From the NCBI GenBank assembly GCA_030847615.1, contig JAUMIR010000002.1:113220309-113284308 (forward strand): 64,000 bases of DNA, written 5' to 3'. Origin of the DNA: Gambelia wislizenii. Its lineage: Eukaryota; Chordata; Lepidosauria; Squamata; Crotaphytidae. Below, in pieces: positions 1-10,245 of the stretch. Position numbers and translations under genes: made by a program. The notes beneath the pieces are model-generated. The model had not been told where the DNA came from, did not search any database, and saw only the letters and a list, made by a program, of their open reading frames with translations. Numbering within the stretch: position 1 is the first letter of the stretch; each line of letters starts with the position of its first letter.

Positions 1-472
1 CACCCACCTGCCTCTCTTAATGTACCCCTAATGCTTGTGTGGAGGTTCACTCTCTCCTGCACAAAAAAACTCACATTCCCAACAAGATGATGGAGCAGTG
101 AGCTGATTTCTACACACCACCTTGTGATTTTGACAGCTCCCCTGGCTCCTGTTCTCACTGCTGCCAGCAAATGCATTTTTCTTTCCATTGTTCCACCATG
201 GCAATTTTCTTACCCGCTCCTCCCTTAATGGTCAAATGGCAACCCTATTCAACCTGAGGTCATCAGCAGCATGCTTTAATAGAGGAAAAGAGTATTACAC
301 TCAGCAAGCCAATGGACCAAAATAGCATGGAAATGAATTTACTCTCTGATGGACAGATCCCTAAGGCACAGGGCATAGAAAGGGGTCCAGGAAGGAAAGT
401 CAAATGTGTCCATCCACTCTAATGCACTGGTGCTTACCTTCCCACAACCCCCCCAAAAAATATTTACTGTGT
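1..472. other. Stretch without recognised feature
   Basis: I see no gene, RNA gene or repeat family that I can name here. Reading frames are short and lack recognisable domains. Confidence 0.4.
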
Positions 473-473
473 G

Positions 474-654
474 AAGTCGAAGGCTTTCACGGCCGGCATA
501 CATAGTTTTCCCTTGGGTTTTTTCTGGGCTGTGAGGCAGTGTTCTGGAAGAGTTTCTTTCTGATGTTTTGCCTGCATCTGTGGCTGGCATCTTCAGAGAT
601 GCAGGTGAAACGTCAGAAAGAAACTATTCCAGAACACGGACTCACAGTCCGGAA
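474..654. mobile_element. Inverted pair of Penelope-like element ends (hammerhead-type motif)
   Basis: Positions 474-598 read on the minus strand and 599-654 on the plus strand carry the same segment, so the two pieces form an inverted repeat. The minus-strand piece has a CTGAAGATGCC ... GCAGGCAAAAC arrangement, like the CUGANGA / stem II / GAAA core of the hammerhead motifs known from Penelope-like retroelements, with the GAAA degenerated. The flank around 476-501 (GTCGAAGGCTTTCACGGCC) resembles the outer end of the same repeat. No reverse transcriptase is present. Assignment to Penelope-like elements is from memory of reptile repeats. Confidence 0.45.
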
Positions 655-685
655 TAAAACTAAGGAAAATCTATAATATTTACTG

Positions 686-1078
686 TACACTCATCCCTCC
701 ACATTCACGGGGGTTAGGGGCTCAAGAACCTCACAAATGTGAAAAAACCACAAATAAAATACACGTTCCCCCCACTCACCCACAACCCCCCCCCAAAGTG
801 GTGACCGGGCTTTTGAAGCCTCCTAGACACTTCTCAGCCGCCACATCCACCCTCCCAAAGCTGCTCTCCAAACAGAGCCAAGCCCTGAAAGAGCAGGGAG
901 ATCTGGTCTAAAGCATTCACCTCCCTGCTCTCTCGGGGCTTTGGCTTTCCAGTTCAAATGGAGGCACGCCCCTGAGGTGGATGGAGTTCTCTCCCAGAGA
1001 GGGGGAGAAGAAGGAGGAGAAACTGCGAATACTCAAAACCGTGAAAGACAAAGCCGCAAATGTGGAGGGACAACTGTA
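686..1078. mobile_element. Tigger-like non-autonomous DNA transposon
   Basis: Terminal inverted repeats are visible: the left end reads TACACTCATCCCTCCACATT and the right end is an inverted version ending AGGGACAACTGTA. TA dinucleotides sit at both edges (686-687, 1077-1078), as expected for Tc1/mariner-Tigger target duplications. The interior has no transposase. The same terminal family recurs near 8253, 18674, 20583 and 40116. Confidence 0.6.
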
Positions 1079-1376
1079 TTTATTTTTAACTCCAACTATC
1101 TAATTTACAATCACAATAATATATATCCAAAAAATAAACAGTGGGAAGAAAAAGAGAGAAAAAAAAGAGAAAGATATATAACTAAAACACAATAGGGCCC
1201 TGACCACCCGCTCCTGACTGTAATGAAAAGAAAAATGAAAAGGAGGGGAAAATATTATTCTGCCATTACAATCTTTTATTGGGTAACAATAAATAACTCA
1301 TTTATCCAACATTTTCCTTCGTTTCCACATTTCTACATTTATACTTTTCTACATTTATATATTTATATTTTCGTAA
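1079..1376. other. A/T-rich stretch, no recognised feature
   Basis: Low-complexity AAAGAGA- and ATTTATA-type sequence; no gene or named repeat seen. Confidence 0.35.
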
Positions 1377-1573
1377 ATATTCATGGAGGTTGTCCGTGAA
1401 TAAAATCTGGCCGAATATAGTGTGGCAGGCTCCAAGCCTTACCACAAGAGGGACGGACGATCTCGCAGCAGGCACGGCGTTGTCCAAAATCGACCCCCTG
1501 CCGCGCTGCTGTGGCAAAACTCTCCCGGGCGATCCTTGCACGGCAAGAATCGTCTGAAAAAGTCCTTTGTTTA
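1377..1573. mobile_element. Right half of a foldback MITE
   Basis: This resembles the right arm of the palindromic element at 1824-2174: a shared stretch around GTGAATAAAATCTGGCC, then the terminal CGTCTGAAAAAGTCC at about 1552-1566. The left arm is missing, so it is a truncated or solo arm. Confidence 0.45.
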
Positions 1574-1823
1574 CTTTAAGGGTTTCTTCTTTCCTGTGTA
1601 AGTTCTCCAGGTGTTTGTGGATTTCAATAGCTTCTCTGTGCATTCTGAAAACACCAAAATCAAAACTCAACACATGCAAATTAACTTCACCCAGGGACAG
1701 GGGGCTTTCAAGCAGACAATGGACCATTAGCCAAACAGACACTAATCCTCCTTGCACATCTCTCCCCAGGAACTAGCCATTCAAATACACAAATTTACTT
1801 ATCCTCTCCAGCAGGAACTCATG

Positions 1824-2174
1824 GGACTTTTTCGGACGTGAACTTACTGCGCAAGGAGGCTTGTAACAGTCACGACACTGCTGCGCCGCAGGGGGCCCAT
1901 TTTGTACAACGCTGTCCCCCTGCTGAAATCAACTGTGTCAGTTCCGTGAGAGATTGTAGGCAGCCGCACCATATTTTGCCATTTTTTATTCACGGGCAAC
2001 TTCCATGAGTAAAAAATGGCCAAATATGGCGCAGCTGCCTCCAGTCTCTCGTGGAACTGACACAGTTGACTTCAGCAGGGGGATGGCGTCGTATGAAACA
2101 GGCCCCCTGCCACGCAGCAGCCTCGCGAGTGTTACAAGCCTTCTTGCGCAGTAAGTTCACGTCTGAAAAAGTCC
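1824..2174. mobile_element. Near-perfect palindromic (foldback) MITE
   Basis: The left end GGACTTTTTCGGACGTGAAC is mirrored by GTTCACGTCTGAAAAAGTCC at the right end, and pairing continues through most of the 351 bp to a centre near 1995-2005. The arms differ by scattered substitutions. There is no coding capacity. Flanking trinucleotides (ATG left, ACA right) do not match, so the target duplication has decayed or is absent. Related ends occur at 20757-21071 and 44934-45323. Confidence 0.65.
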
Positions 2175-2177
2175 ACA

Positions 2178-2308
2178 GTATATAAACCCCACACACCCCT
2201 ACCCAACCATTCTCTGAAGATGCCAACCACAGATGCAGACAAAACATCAGGAATAAACTCTTCCAGAACACGGCCTCACAGCCCGGGAAAAAAACCCACT
2301 GAAAACCT
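2178..2308 (+). mobile_element. Penelope-like element end with hammerhead-type motif
   Basis: A TATATAAACCCC box is followed by CTGAAGA at 2214-2220, a stem-loop-compatible TGCC ... GCAGAC stretch and AAAAC, the order expected of a degenerate minimal hammerhead core, then ATTCTTCCAGAA-type sequence. It is the same repeat as at 474-654, in plus orientation. The core bases are mutated, so activity is unlikely. Confidence 0.45.
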
Positions 2309-2426
2309 ATAGTGACCATGTTGTTTTGCTGTGTTCTAAAAGTGAATGTGAAGGAATGCTGTGTTGCACAGGTCACCAGTGCTGTGCTGTAGAGGGATAT
2401 GCCAAAATATCTAAGAGCAAAGAACC

Positions 2427-3629
2427 TCCAGGGTGCCAGTTACACGACAAGTTTTGTCGCGGGGCTTACCGTGACTTCCTGATCCTGTATCCGTCCCTCG
2501 CTGTTTATACGATATTTGTCACTCTTTAGGAAATCCTGGAAGATCCCATGATTGATATTTACACGACAAAAGTTTTTTATTGGTCCCGCACTCTTATATC
2601 CTGTGCTTTTGCTGTTTACACATGTTTAGCTTACTGGGATTTTTTTTTTTTTTGGCTGTCAATCAAGGATGCGATTACTCACGTTTTCACAACCTCGGTG
2701 ATGCACTTCCTTTAGAGTTCCACGCCACGAGCGATGCTATTGGCTGGCTGGGGGGGGGAGAGAGGGGGCAGAGGCTTGGGATTCCCCTTGTCTCTTTAAA
2801 ATGTTAACCCTTTAAGCAGAAGGCATTTTGAAAGACCCAGAATGTGATCTTTCGCTCAGACGCAGGAACGAGTGCTTTCCTTTTGAAATCAAGCCAAGTG
2901 AGGTGGGGGGGAGGCTTGGTATTCCCCTTGTCTCTTTAAAATGTTAACCCTTAAGCAGAGTTTTAGCTGCAGAGTGAAGATTTCAAGCCAGCGACAGACA
3001 GACATTTTGAAAGACACAGATGCTGGCATTTTTTTTACTGTGCATTGTGGGGGGGAATAAAAGTGTGTTCATTCGCTCAGACGCTGGAATATTTTACTGT
3101 GCCTGTTCAAACCCAGGGAGGTGATCAAGGCAGGGGATGAATGGGCGACCCTCTGCCCACCACGATCTCTTTGTAACATGCAGTTGAGGAAGAGGTTAAA
3201 GCTGAAGGGTTTGCAGTGTAGAAATCCATTTAAAAAGGTGATGTAGTACACGCACACACACACAAACCTTCGTGCAGCTGGAAGGGATGCCTTTGTTTTT
3301 AGCTGGTGAGGCTGGATCTGTTGAATGGGTGACTGACCCCTCCTTTTCTGGTCGCTGATCTCTAAGCCCGCCCCCAGTCGCCATTTCCGGTCATCCCCTG
3401 GTACCGAGATATTTTGTCCCAGGCTGTTTACATTTCCGATTTTCCGAATCCTCCAGTGACTTTTTTAAAACCGGCACAACCCGCGGGACTGGAAGTCCTG
3501 CAGGTTGAGGGATAAAAGGTGGCCCCCCTTCTGAAAATCACGTACCCGAACCGATGTACATGTAAACTGCCAGGGATCGACACAAATTCTTCCCGGGACA
3601 TTTTCATCGTGTAAACGGCACCCAGGATG
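2427..3629. mobile_element. Non-autonomous DNA transposon, about 1.2 kb
   Basis: The left end (CTCCAGGGTGCCAGTTACAC, 2427 on) is mirrored at the right end (GTGTAAACGGCACCCAGG, to about 3626), giving imperfect terminal inverted repeats of roughly 25-40 bp. The interior has no transposase frame. It holds a duplicated block: GGCTTG-GATTCCCCTTGTCTC followed by TTTAAAATGTTAACCC occurs near 2773 and again near 2912, and CATTTTGAAAGAC-CAGA near 2825 and 3003. I cannot assign a superfamily, and no clear target duplication was found. Confidence 0.5.
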
Positions 3630-4362
3630 TTTCAACATCTTTCCTGAACCTTCTGAACTTGGAAATGATGTCAATCAAGCAACATTAAAAAAAGATCTCT
3701 CAACTCAACTACTGGAATTATATTAGGGTTATTTCTGCCCCAAGCCTGAAATATTTCTCCTTTTTTGGACTATAATTCCCAGAACTCCCCAGCCCCACTG
3801 GTTGGAGGATTTGCAGAGCTGTAGTCCAAAAACTTCCCATCCTGTCTTCCCCCAAAAAAACAGCTTTGCTGCCAGAGCTAAAGCACTGTTAATTTATGCC
3901 AAATTGGATAGCTTCTCTAATGGAAACAATGATGAGCTTCAGTATTTAACAAAAGTAATTGTTGGCTTTAAAATCTATTGGCAAATGTCAAAACCCAACA
4001 TTTCTAGATACCTGTTCTTTTGGACTTCTACAAACTAGTCTAGCAAATATTCTGCTTTATTGGAACCTAGTTCAAGGGAAATAGGGGAAACCAATTCAAT
4101 ACTTGGCCTCAGGGCTACGCAATCTTTCCTTCCCAGAGATTGCTTTAAATTGTCATAGCAATGCCCTGTCTTGTGGTGATTTTATTATTATCTTCTTATT
4201 CTTTGTTTTATTGCTTCTTTTGGTATGAAGGGGAGAGGCTGGTTTTATGTACTGCATGTTACAGCCATAGCATTTCTAGGAACTGTACTTGTATATCTGA
4301 ATTTTAGGAAAAACCTTTTGGCCATAAGCAATAGAACTCTATAGCCATAAGCAATAGAACTC
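3630..4362. other. No gene; small palindrome and short tandem duplication
   Basis: About 3767-3833 is a short foldback whose arms are TTGGACTATAATTCCCAGAA-like and CTGTAGTCCAA, a common reptile MITE type. At 4321-4366 a 23-bp unit (GCCATAAGCAATAGAACTC...) is duplicated in tandem, running up to the next MITE. Nothing else is recognised. Confidence 0.4.
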
Positions 4363-5199
4363 CGATTTTATCAGACCACCCTCCTTTTCTGTTCTTTTGC
4401 CAGCATAATTTGTGATGTTTTTATGCCAGCAAAAGAACCCCCTTTATCACACTTATCTTCCATCCCATCCAAAGGCAGGCCCAGCTATGATGGAAGAGCA
4501 AACAGAGCTCCGTTTACTTAGAATCATAGAATCATAGAATCATAGAATTGTAGAGCTGGAAGAGACCACAAGGACCATCCAGTCCAACCCCCTGCCTCAC
4601 AGGAAATCATGATCAAATCATCCCTGACAGATGGCCATCCAGCCTCTGTTTAAAAACCTCCAAGGAAGGAGACCCCACCAGGCTCCGAGGGAGGGTGTTC
4701 CACTCCCTTGTGGCTTTCTGCTACTGTAACAAGGGAGTACACTATCGCAATGACTTTTTCCAGCATTGTTCAAGGAGGTATTCAGTATCTCTTTGCACAA
4801 CCATTTTTTCCAATAGCACAACAGCTGATGGACTGTAGCTAGGTACAGCTCTGTCACCCAATTGGCCACTTATTGACCACTGAGCTCCTTGCCACATTTC
4901 CTACATTGTTTGGCAACTGCTTTCCAAATTAAATGGATACTTCCTGGAATGAAATCTCACAGATTCTCACAAAAGACACAAGCGCAAGAAATTCAAAAAT
5001 AAAAGCAAAAATAACACACAAGAAGTTCACAAAAGCACATAAAGACACTTTTAAAATTACAGGTAAACCAGGGAGGTTCATAAAAAGAACATCACCTACC
5101 TGGATGTTGCGATCTCACCCAGAGTTGTTCTGGCCAGACTGACCATTGACGCTGTATTCGTGAGGGGAAAAAGGCGTGAGGTTTCAAACGCCACCAATG
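4363..5199. mobile_element. MITE (TTATCAGACC-end family), split by a retroposon and 3' truncated
   Basis: The left end (GATTTTATCAGACCACCC) and interior (TTCTTTTGCCAGCATAA, GCAAAAGAACCCCC, then after the insertion GAAATCTCACAGATTCTCAC) match the intact element at 5779-6348 block for block. The copy is interrupted at 4520-4938 by a CR1-tailed retroposon flanked by TACTT. Its right end is replaced by a SINE at about 5200. Confidence 0.6.
4520..4938 (-). mobile_element. Chimeric retroposon: unidentified head joined to a CR1 3' end
   Basis: On the minus strand, 4520-4722 is a CR1 3' end: the ORF2 C-terminal coding and 3' region resembling 61345-61513, ending in (AGAATCAT)n seen on the plus strand. 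The rest (about 4723-4938) does not match CR1. TACTT lies on both sides (4515-4519 and 4939-4943), and the interrupted MITE resumes after it, so the whole 420 bp seems to have inserted as one unit. The head encodes a short minus-strand frame (VHQLLCYWKKWLCKEI...) that I cannot assign. Confidence 0.6.
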
Positions 5200-5330
5200 C
5201 CCTTGCCCTCCTCTGAGGTTGCCCAAAGTCATCCTGTAGGTTTCCATGGCTGAACTGGGATTCAAACCCTGATCTTCAGAGCCATAGTCCAACACTCAAA
5301 CCACTACACCACACTGGCTTTTATAATTTA
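5200..5330 (-). mobile_element. tRNA-derived SINE head (Sauria-SINE-like), truncated
   Basis: Read on the minus strand this is the tRNA-related head: GCCAGTGTGGTGTAGTGG (A-box region), GGATTCAAACC-like B-box on the plus strand near 5260-5272, and the CAGCCATGG segment. The Bov-B-like tail is absent. It abuts the truncated MITE at 5199. Confidence 0.65.
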
Positions 5331-5775
5331 TTTCCTTATTATTTTTTCATTCCTCACCTTTCTCCCAACATGGGACCCAAAATAGCATTTAGCAGCAGAC
5401 CTTGTTTAAATGGTAAAAGGCACCTGTTTGTCCTAGCACAAGCTTATCTTACCTCTTTTTCTTGTAAAATTTGTTTTACTTTATGGTTGGTTACTGGGAG
5501 GTAAACATGGGCTTTATTCTCAAGTTCAATAGTTCAGGCATGAAGTTCATTAGTTCAGGCATGAAGCTCTGCTGGAATCCTTTCGCTTAAAGACTAATGC
5601 AGCGGCAAGCTGACATTCTCATGTAGTTTGATTCTCATGCTTCTCCCGAATGTAAAAGATGGAAACACAAACACGTAAGTCCCAATCTAGAGAAAACACA
5701 TGACTCTTAAGTTGCAATGAAAGTGAGACTGAAGATAAAGACAGTCAGCTTAACTGCCTTAAATTTCAATGAGAC
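5331..5775. other. No gene; weak L2-like 3' remnant
   Basis: About 5325-5390 resembles the tail of L2-type repeats (TTTATTTCC...CTCACCTTTCTCCCA...GGGACCC). The rest is unassigned. Confidence 0.3.
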
Positions 5776-5778
5776 TTA

Positions 5779-6348
5779 GGACTTTATCAGACCAACCCAC
5801 ATAAATGTTCTTTTGCCAGCATAAATTGTGGCATTTTTATGGCGGCAAAAGAACCCCCTCTCTCACACTTACCTTGAGCAGCATCCATGAGGCTTCCCTG
5901 GCAGTAAGGGAGCCCAATTTACTTCCAAGGTTGAAATCTCACAGATTCTCACAAGAAGATACTAGCGTGGGAAATAAAAAATAAAACAAAACACCAAAGT
6001 AAGACACAAAAAGTTAACACAAGCACAAAAACACCCTTTTAAAGTCCCAAGTAAATGGGGGGGGGTTCATAAAAAGAGTGTCCCCTACCTGGCTGTCACA
6101 TGCTCACCAGGAAGTGTTTGCCCATTCACGCTGCATTCATGTAAGTACAATGGCATGCGGGTTCAAATGCCAGCAATGCCAACAACAAATCGCCATGGGA
6201 GATCAATTGACAACTTGGTCCATCAATGAAATAGGATGGTTTTTTGACTTTACATGATCGCAAAAGGGCCACGTTGTTTGGTATGTGTGCCATTTCGTGA
6301 TCATTATGCATCCTTATGACACCGTATTTGCCTGGTCTGATAAAGTCC
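5779..6348. mobile_element. Intact MITE, GGACTTTATCAGACC ends, TTA target duplication
   Basis: The 570-bp element has matching inverted ends GGACTTTATCAGACC and GGTCTGATAAAGTCC, flanked by TTA on both sides (5776-5778 and 6349-6351). The interior includes an inner hairpin (TTCTTTTGCCAGCATAA / TGGCGGCAAAAGAAC) and no transposase. The 3-bp TTA duplication is compatible with PIF/Harbinger-type elements, but the superfamily is inferred only. A related broken copy lies at 4363-5199. Confidence 0.75.
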
Positions 6349-6457
6349 TTAAGAACAACTAACATTCTGGACTGAAAGCCATGGAGTAGAGAGGGGTCAT
6401 CTCATCTGTCACTCAGCCCTAAGATATTCTGATATTCTATTGCTACAGTATTCCTCA

Positions 6458-7114
6458 CAAATGTGCTATATGCCTTTGCTAATCTGTGATTGATCTCTTT
6501 GCCAATCGCAGATTAGCAAAGGCTTATAGCACATTTGGAAGACTTCACAAAAGAGTCTGGAGTAATAAACACCTGAGGCGAAGCACAAAAATCAGTGTGT
6601 ATAGAGCCATTGTACTGTCTATTCTCCTTTATGGATCTGAAACATGGGTCACCTATCGCCACCACTTACGACTCCTCGAACGCTTTCATCAGCGCTGTAT
6701 ATGCACAATCCTAAATATACACTGGACTGACTATGTGACGAATGTTGCTGTCCATGAGCAAGCAGGGATCACCAGCATTGAGGCCATGATATTGAGAACA
6801 CAGCTGCACTGGCCAGGGCACATTTCTAGGATGGAGGACCATCACCTCCCAAAAATAGTACTCTATGGTGAACTCGCCACGGGTCAGTGTAAGAGTGGTG
6901 CTCCAAAAAAGCGATACAAGGACTCCCTGAAGCAACATCTCAGGCTTGGCCAAATTGATCACCAACAATGGTCTGCCCTGGCCTCACATTGGGAGGCATG
7001 GAGACACACTATCCACAATGCTGCAGCCTTATTTGAGAACTCACGCCAAACAAGTCTTGAAGAGAAATGACAACGCAGAAAGAATCACAACCCAGAAACA
7101 TCACCCAAGGAGAC
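6458..7114 (+). pseudogene. Family V LINE fragment with inverted 5' end (RT C-terminal region)
   Basis: From 6487 a 194-residue plus-strand frame matches the RT C-terminal half of the full element at 56945-57540: LAKAYSTFGRLHKRVW, YGSETWVTYRHHLRLL and HWTDYVTNVAV. Immediately upstream, 6458-6502 is the same LINE segment in antisense, making a hairpin of about 38-bp arms. The 3' end stops before the zinc-finger codons at about 7114, where a GA run (7123-7140) follows. Catalytic RT motifs are absent. Confidence 0.85.
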
Positions 7115-7673
7115 CTTCTTGGAGAGAGAGAGAGAGAGAGATTACTTACACTTGTCTATTTCGTATTCTTTGAAACGCTATGGAAGGAGATTCTACATCA
7201 TGAAATGACCCTTAAAGCACTTTCCCCCAAATGTTTCACCTAAATCCGACCTCCTGTAATGAAATCCACTCCCTTTGCTTTTCCACCTTTTTGGATTACC
7301 CTTTGCACAGTATATGACTGAACAACTAGTCGAATGTATAGATCTTAATGTCTCTCACACTCTTCTATTGCAACATATTAGGCTGTGCTCTTCAGTCAAC
7401 CCATGTACATACAGCAAGCAGAAGAGCACTGTATTCCCTCAAGAATGATTGCACACAAAACATTTCTGAGTATCATGTCAACATTTCAGACTTCTTGTTC
7501 CAGTAAAGGAATGGCCTGAATACCTGTTGTGCAATTGCCTTCCCCCAGAGATTTTCAAGGAATGTTGTATAGGCATCCATCTTAAGACGCTCAGAAGTGG
7601 AGAAAAGATTAATAGAGTTCCATAAAATGTGCAAGATCAGTGTGAATAAGACCACTACATAGGTCCCAATTCT
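7115..7673. other. Intervening stretch with GA run, no gene
   Basis: A (GA)n run at 7123-7140 probably grew from the LINE tail upstream. The remainder shows no recognised gene or repeat. Confidence 0.4.
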
Positions 7674-8033
7674 CTCTCTCTCTGGCTTTTCTGAAAAAGC
7701 CAATCCAAGATAAACAAGTCCGGTTGCAGAAAGCACAGCAGAAGGTCTCCTTGGATGATGGTTCCAGGTTGTGATTCTTTCTGCGTTGTCGTTTCTCTTC
7801 AAGACTTGTTTGGCGTGAGTTCTCAAATAAGGCTGCAGCATTGTGGATAGTCTGTCTCCATGCCTCCCGATGTGAAGTCAGGGCGGACCATTGTTGGTGA
7901 TCAATTTGGCCAAGCCTGAGATGTTATTTCAGGGAATCCTTGTATCATTTTTTTTTTTTTGAGCGCCCCTCTTACGCTGATCCGTGGCGAGTTCACCATA
8001 GAGTACTATTTTGGGGAGGTAATGGTCCTCCCA
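7668..8033 (-). pseudogene. Family V LINE 3' fragment, internally deleted
   Basis: The minus strand matches the LINE C-terminal region from the ALASH-EAWR area through LEEK and the start of the C2HC finger. Between ATTGGCTTTTT and AAAAGCCAGAGAG the segment encoding the end of the finger and the stop codon is missing. The tail is a CT run on the plus strand at 7670-7684. A T-run at about 7948-7960 disrupts the frame. Confidence 0.8.
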
Positions 8034-8250
8034 AGCAAAATGAAAATCTGCTATCTTTTAATATGGAACCCATGTACAAACATGCAGTAGAAATGAAACA
8101 AGACCTACCCAATTTAAAAAATGCTTTCCACAAACCATCATTACAGACACAAACCATCATTAAAGCAATAATTTGCAAGCTGAAACATCTCCTGTAGCAA
8201 TCATTTTGATCCCATAAAAACCAAAGAAACAAAGTTTGTTGAAAATCAAG
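8034..8250. other. No recognised feature
   Basis: Contains a short local duplication (ACAAACCATCATTA near 8130-8165); otherwise unassigned. Confidence 0.35.
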
Positions 8251-8252
8251 TA

Positions 8253-8478
8253 CAGTTGTCCTTCCATATCCAGGGATTTGGTAGCCATGGATTTAAGTAT
8301 TCACAGCTTGAAAATGTTTAAAAAAGAATAATAATACAAAAACCTTGATTTTGCCATCTTATATAAGGGACACCATTTTGCTATGCCCTTGCATATAATG
8401 TGACTTGAGTATTCACAGATTTTGGTATCCACGGGGGGGTCCTGGAACCAAACCTCAGCGAATATGAAGGGACAAGTG
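8253..8478. mobile_element. Tigger-like MITE
   Basis: Inverted ends CAGTTGTCCTTCCATATCC and AAGGGACAAGTG are flanked by TA on each side (8251-8252, 8479-8480). The interior (ATCTTATATAAGGGACACC) is closely similar to the copy at 40116-40344, so both belong to one subfamily. No coding potential. Confidence 0.7.
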
Positions 8479-8645
8479 TAGTCTGCATTTTTAACCTAAG
8501 AAGTTGACCATTTGATCCAGCAAGAACTACTGAAGATATCTGTACAAGCTTTGTAATATTTTAAGTCCTCTAAAGTTTGTGTGTTAATTTGCAGGACCCT
8601 GATACTACAGCTCTTAAATATGCCTTCCAATAGAAGTCAGTGCTG

Positions 8646-8658
8646 ATCTCTCTCTCTG

Positions 8659-8689
<31 letters not shown>

Positions 8690-10245
8690 GGCTTTTCTTC
8701 GCAAACGAAGATTCAGGAAGGACTCATCCCATGCCTTCTGCAAGCGTGCTGATGACTAAAAAGGCCAATCCGAGATAAACAAGTCCGGTTGCAGAAAGCA
8801 CAGCAGAAGGTCTCCTTGGGTGATGTTTCTGGGTTGTGATTCTTTCTGCATTATCATTTCTCTTCAAGACTTGTTCGCCATGAGTTCTCAAATAAGGCTG
8901 CAGCATTGTGGATAGTGCATCTCCATGCCTTCTGATGTGAGGCCAGGGCGGACCATTGTTGGTGATCAATTTGGCCGAGCCTGAGATGTTGTTTCAGGGA
9001 GTCTTTGTATCACTTTTTTGGAGCACCCCTCTTACGCTGACCCGTGGTGAGTTCACCATAGAGTACTATTTTTGGGAGGCGATGTTCTTCCATCCTAGAA
9101 ACGTGCCCTGGCCAGCGCAGCTGTGTTTTCAATATCATGACCTCAATGCTGGTGATCCCTGCTTGCTCAAGAACAGCAACATTCGTCACATAGTCTGTCC
9201 AGTGTATATTTAGGATTGTGCATATACAGCGCTGATGAAAGTGTTCGAGGAGTCGTAGGTGGTGGCGATAGGCGACCCATGTTTCAGACCCATAAAGGAG
9301 AATAGACAGTACAATGGCTCTATACACACTGATTTTTGTGCTTCGCCTCACGTGTTTATTACTTCAGACTCTTTTGTGAAGTCTTCCAAATGCGCTATGT
9401 GCCTTTGCTAATCTGTGATCGATCTCTTTTGTCAATCTTGGCATCTGGGGAGATGATGCTTCCCAGGTAGGTGAACTGCTGAATGGACTTAAGCACAGAT
9501 TTGCCGATGGCAATGTGGGGATGGTGGTGTCCGTCCTGTGATGCAGGCTGGTAAAGATCTTCGTTTTTCTTTAGGTTGACTTCCAGCCCAAACAGCTCTG
9601 CAGCTGTTGCGAAGCAGGATGTTAGGCGCTGCAGAGCTGCTTCTGTGTGGGCAACAAGGGCAGCAGCATCAGTGAAGACCAGCTCATGGACTAGATAGTT
9701 TAGAGTCTTAGTGTGAGCTCTCAGACGGCTTAAGTTAAACAAGCTACCATCAGTACGGTAACATATATAGATGCCGTCGTCTTCTTCAAGCTCTGCCGTA
9801 GCCCTTTGGAGCATCATGCTGAAGAAGATTGTAAATAAAGTTGGAGGAAGAACACAACCTTGCTTCACTCCATTACTTATTAGAAAGGGCTCTGAAAGAG
9901 CATCACCATATCTGACTTGACCGTGCTGGCCCTCGTGTAGCAAGATAATCATTTTAAGGAACTTGGGGGGGACATCCTAGCCTTTCCAGGATCTGCCACA
10001 GACCTTTTCTACTCACAGTGTTGAAGGCTTTGGTGAGGTCGACAAATGTTACATAGAGACCCTTGTTCTGCTCCCTACATTTCTCTTGCAGTTATCTAAG
10101 GGCAAATACCATGTCTGTAGTACTCCTATTGGCTCTGAAGCCACATTGGCTTTCAGGGAGAAGTTCTTCTGCAATAGCAGGAACTAATCTATTCAGGAGT
10201 ATCCTTGCAAGGATTTTTCCAGCAATAGAGAGCAGTGTTATGCCT
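8646..10245 (-). pseudogene. Family V LINE, 5'-truncated copy with most of the reverse transcriptase
   Basis: On the minus strand this 1.6-kb copy covers the RT from the RILLNRL-like region (about 10200) through NGVKQGCVL (about 9860), a catalytic-box equivalent FTDAAALVAH (about 9665-9690, the second Asp replaced) and the C-terminal region to the finger and 3' terminus at about 8690. The tail is a plus-strand CT run at 8646-8690. A frameshift near 9352-9395 and further changes make it non-functional. It retains a sense codon where the full copy at 53704 has a stop (56302). Confidence 0.88.
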
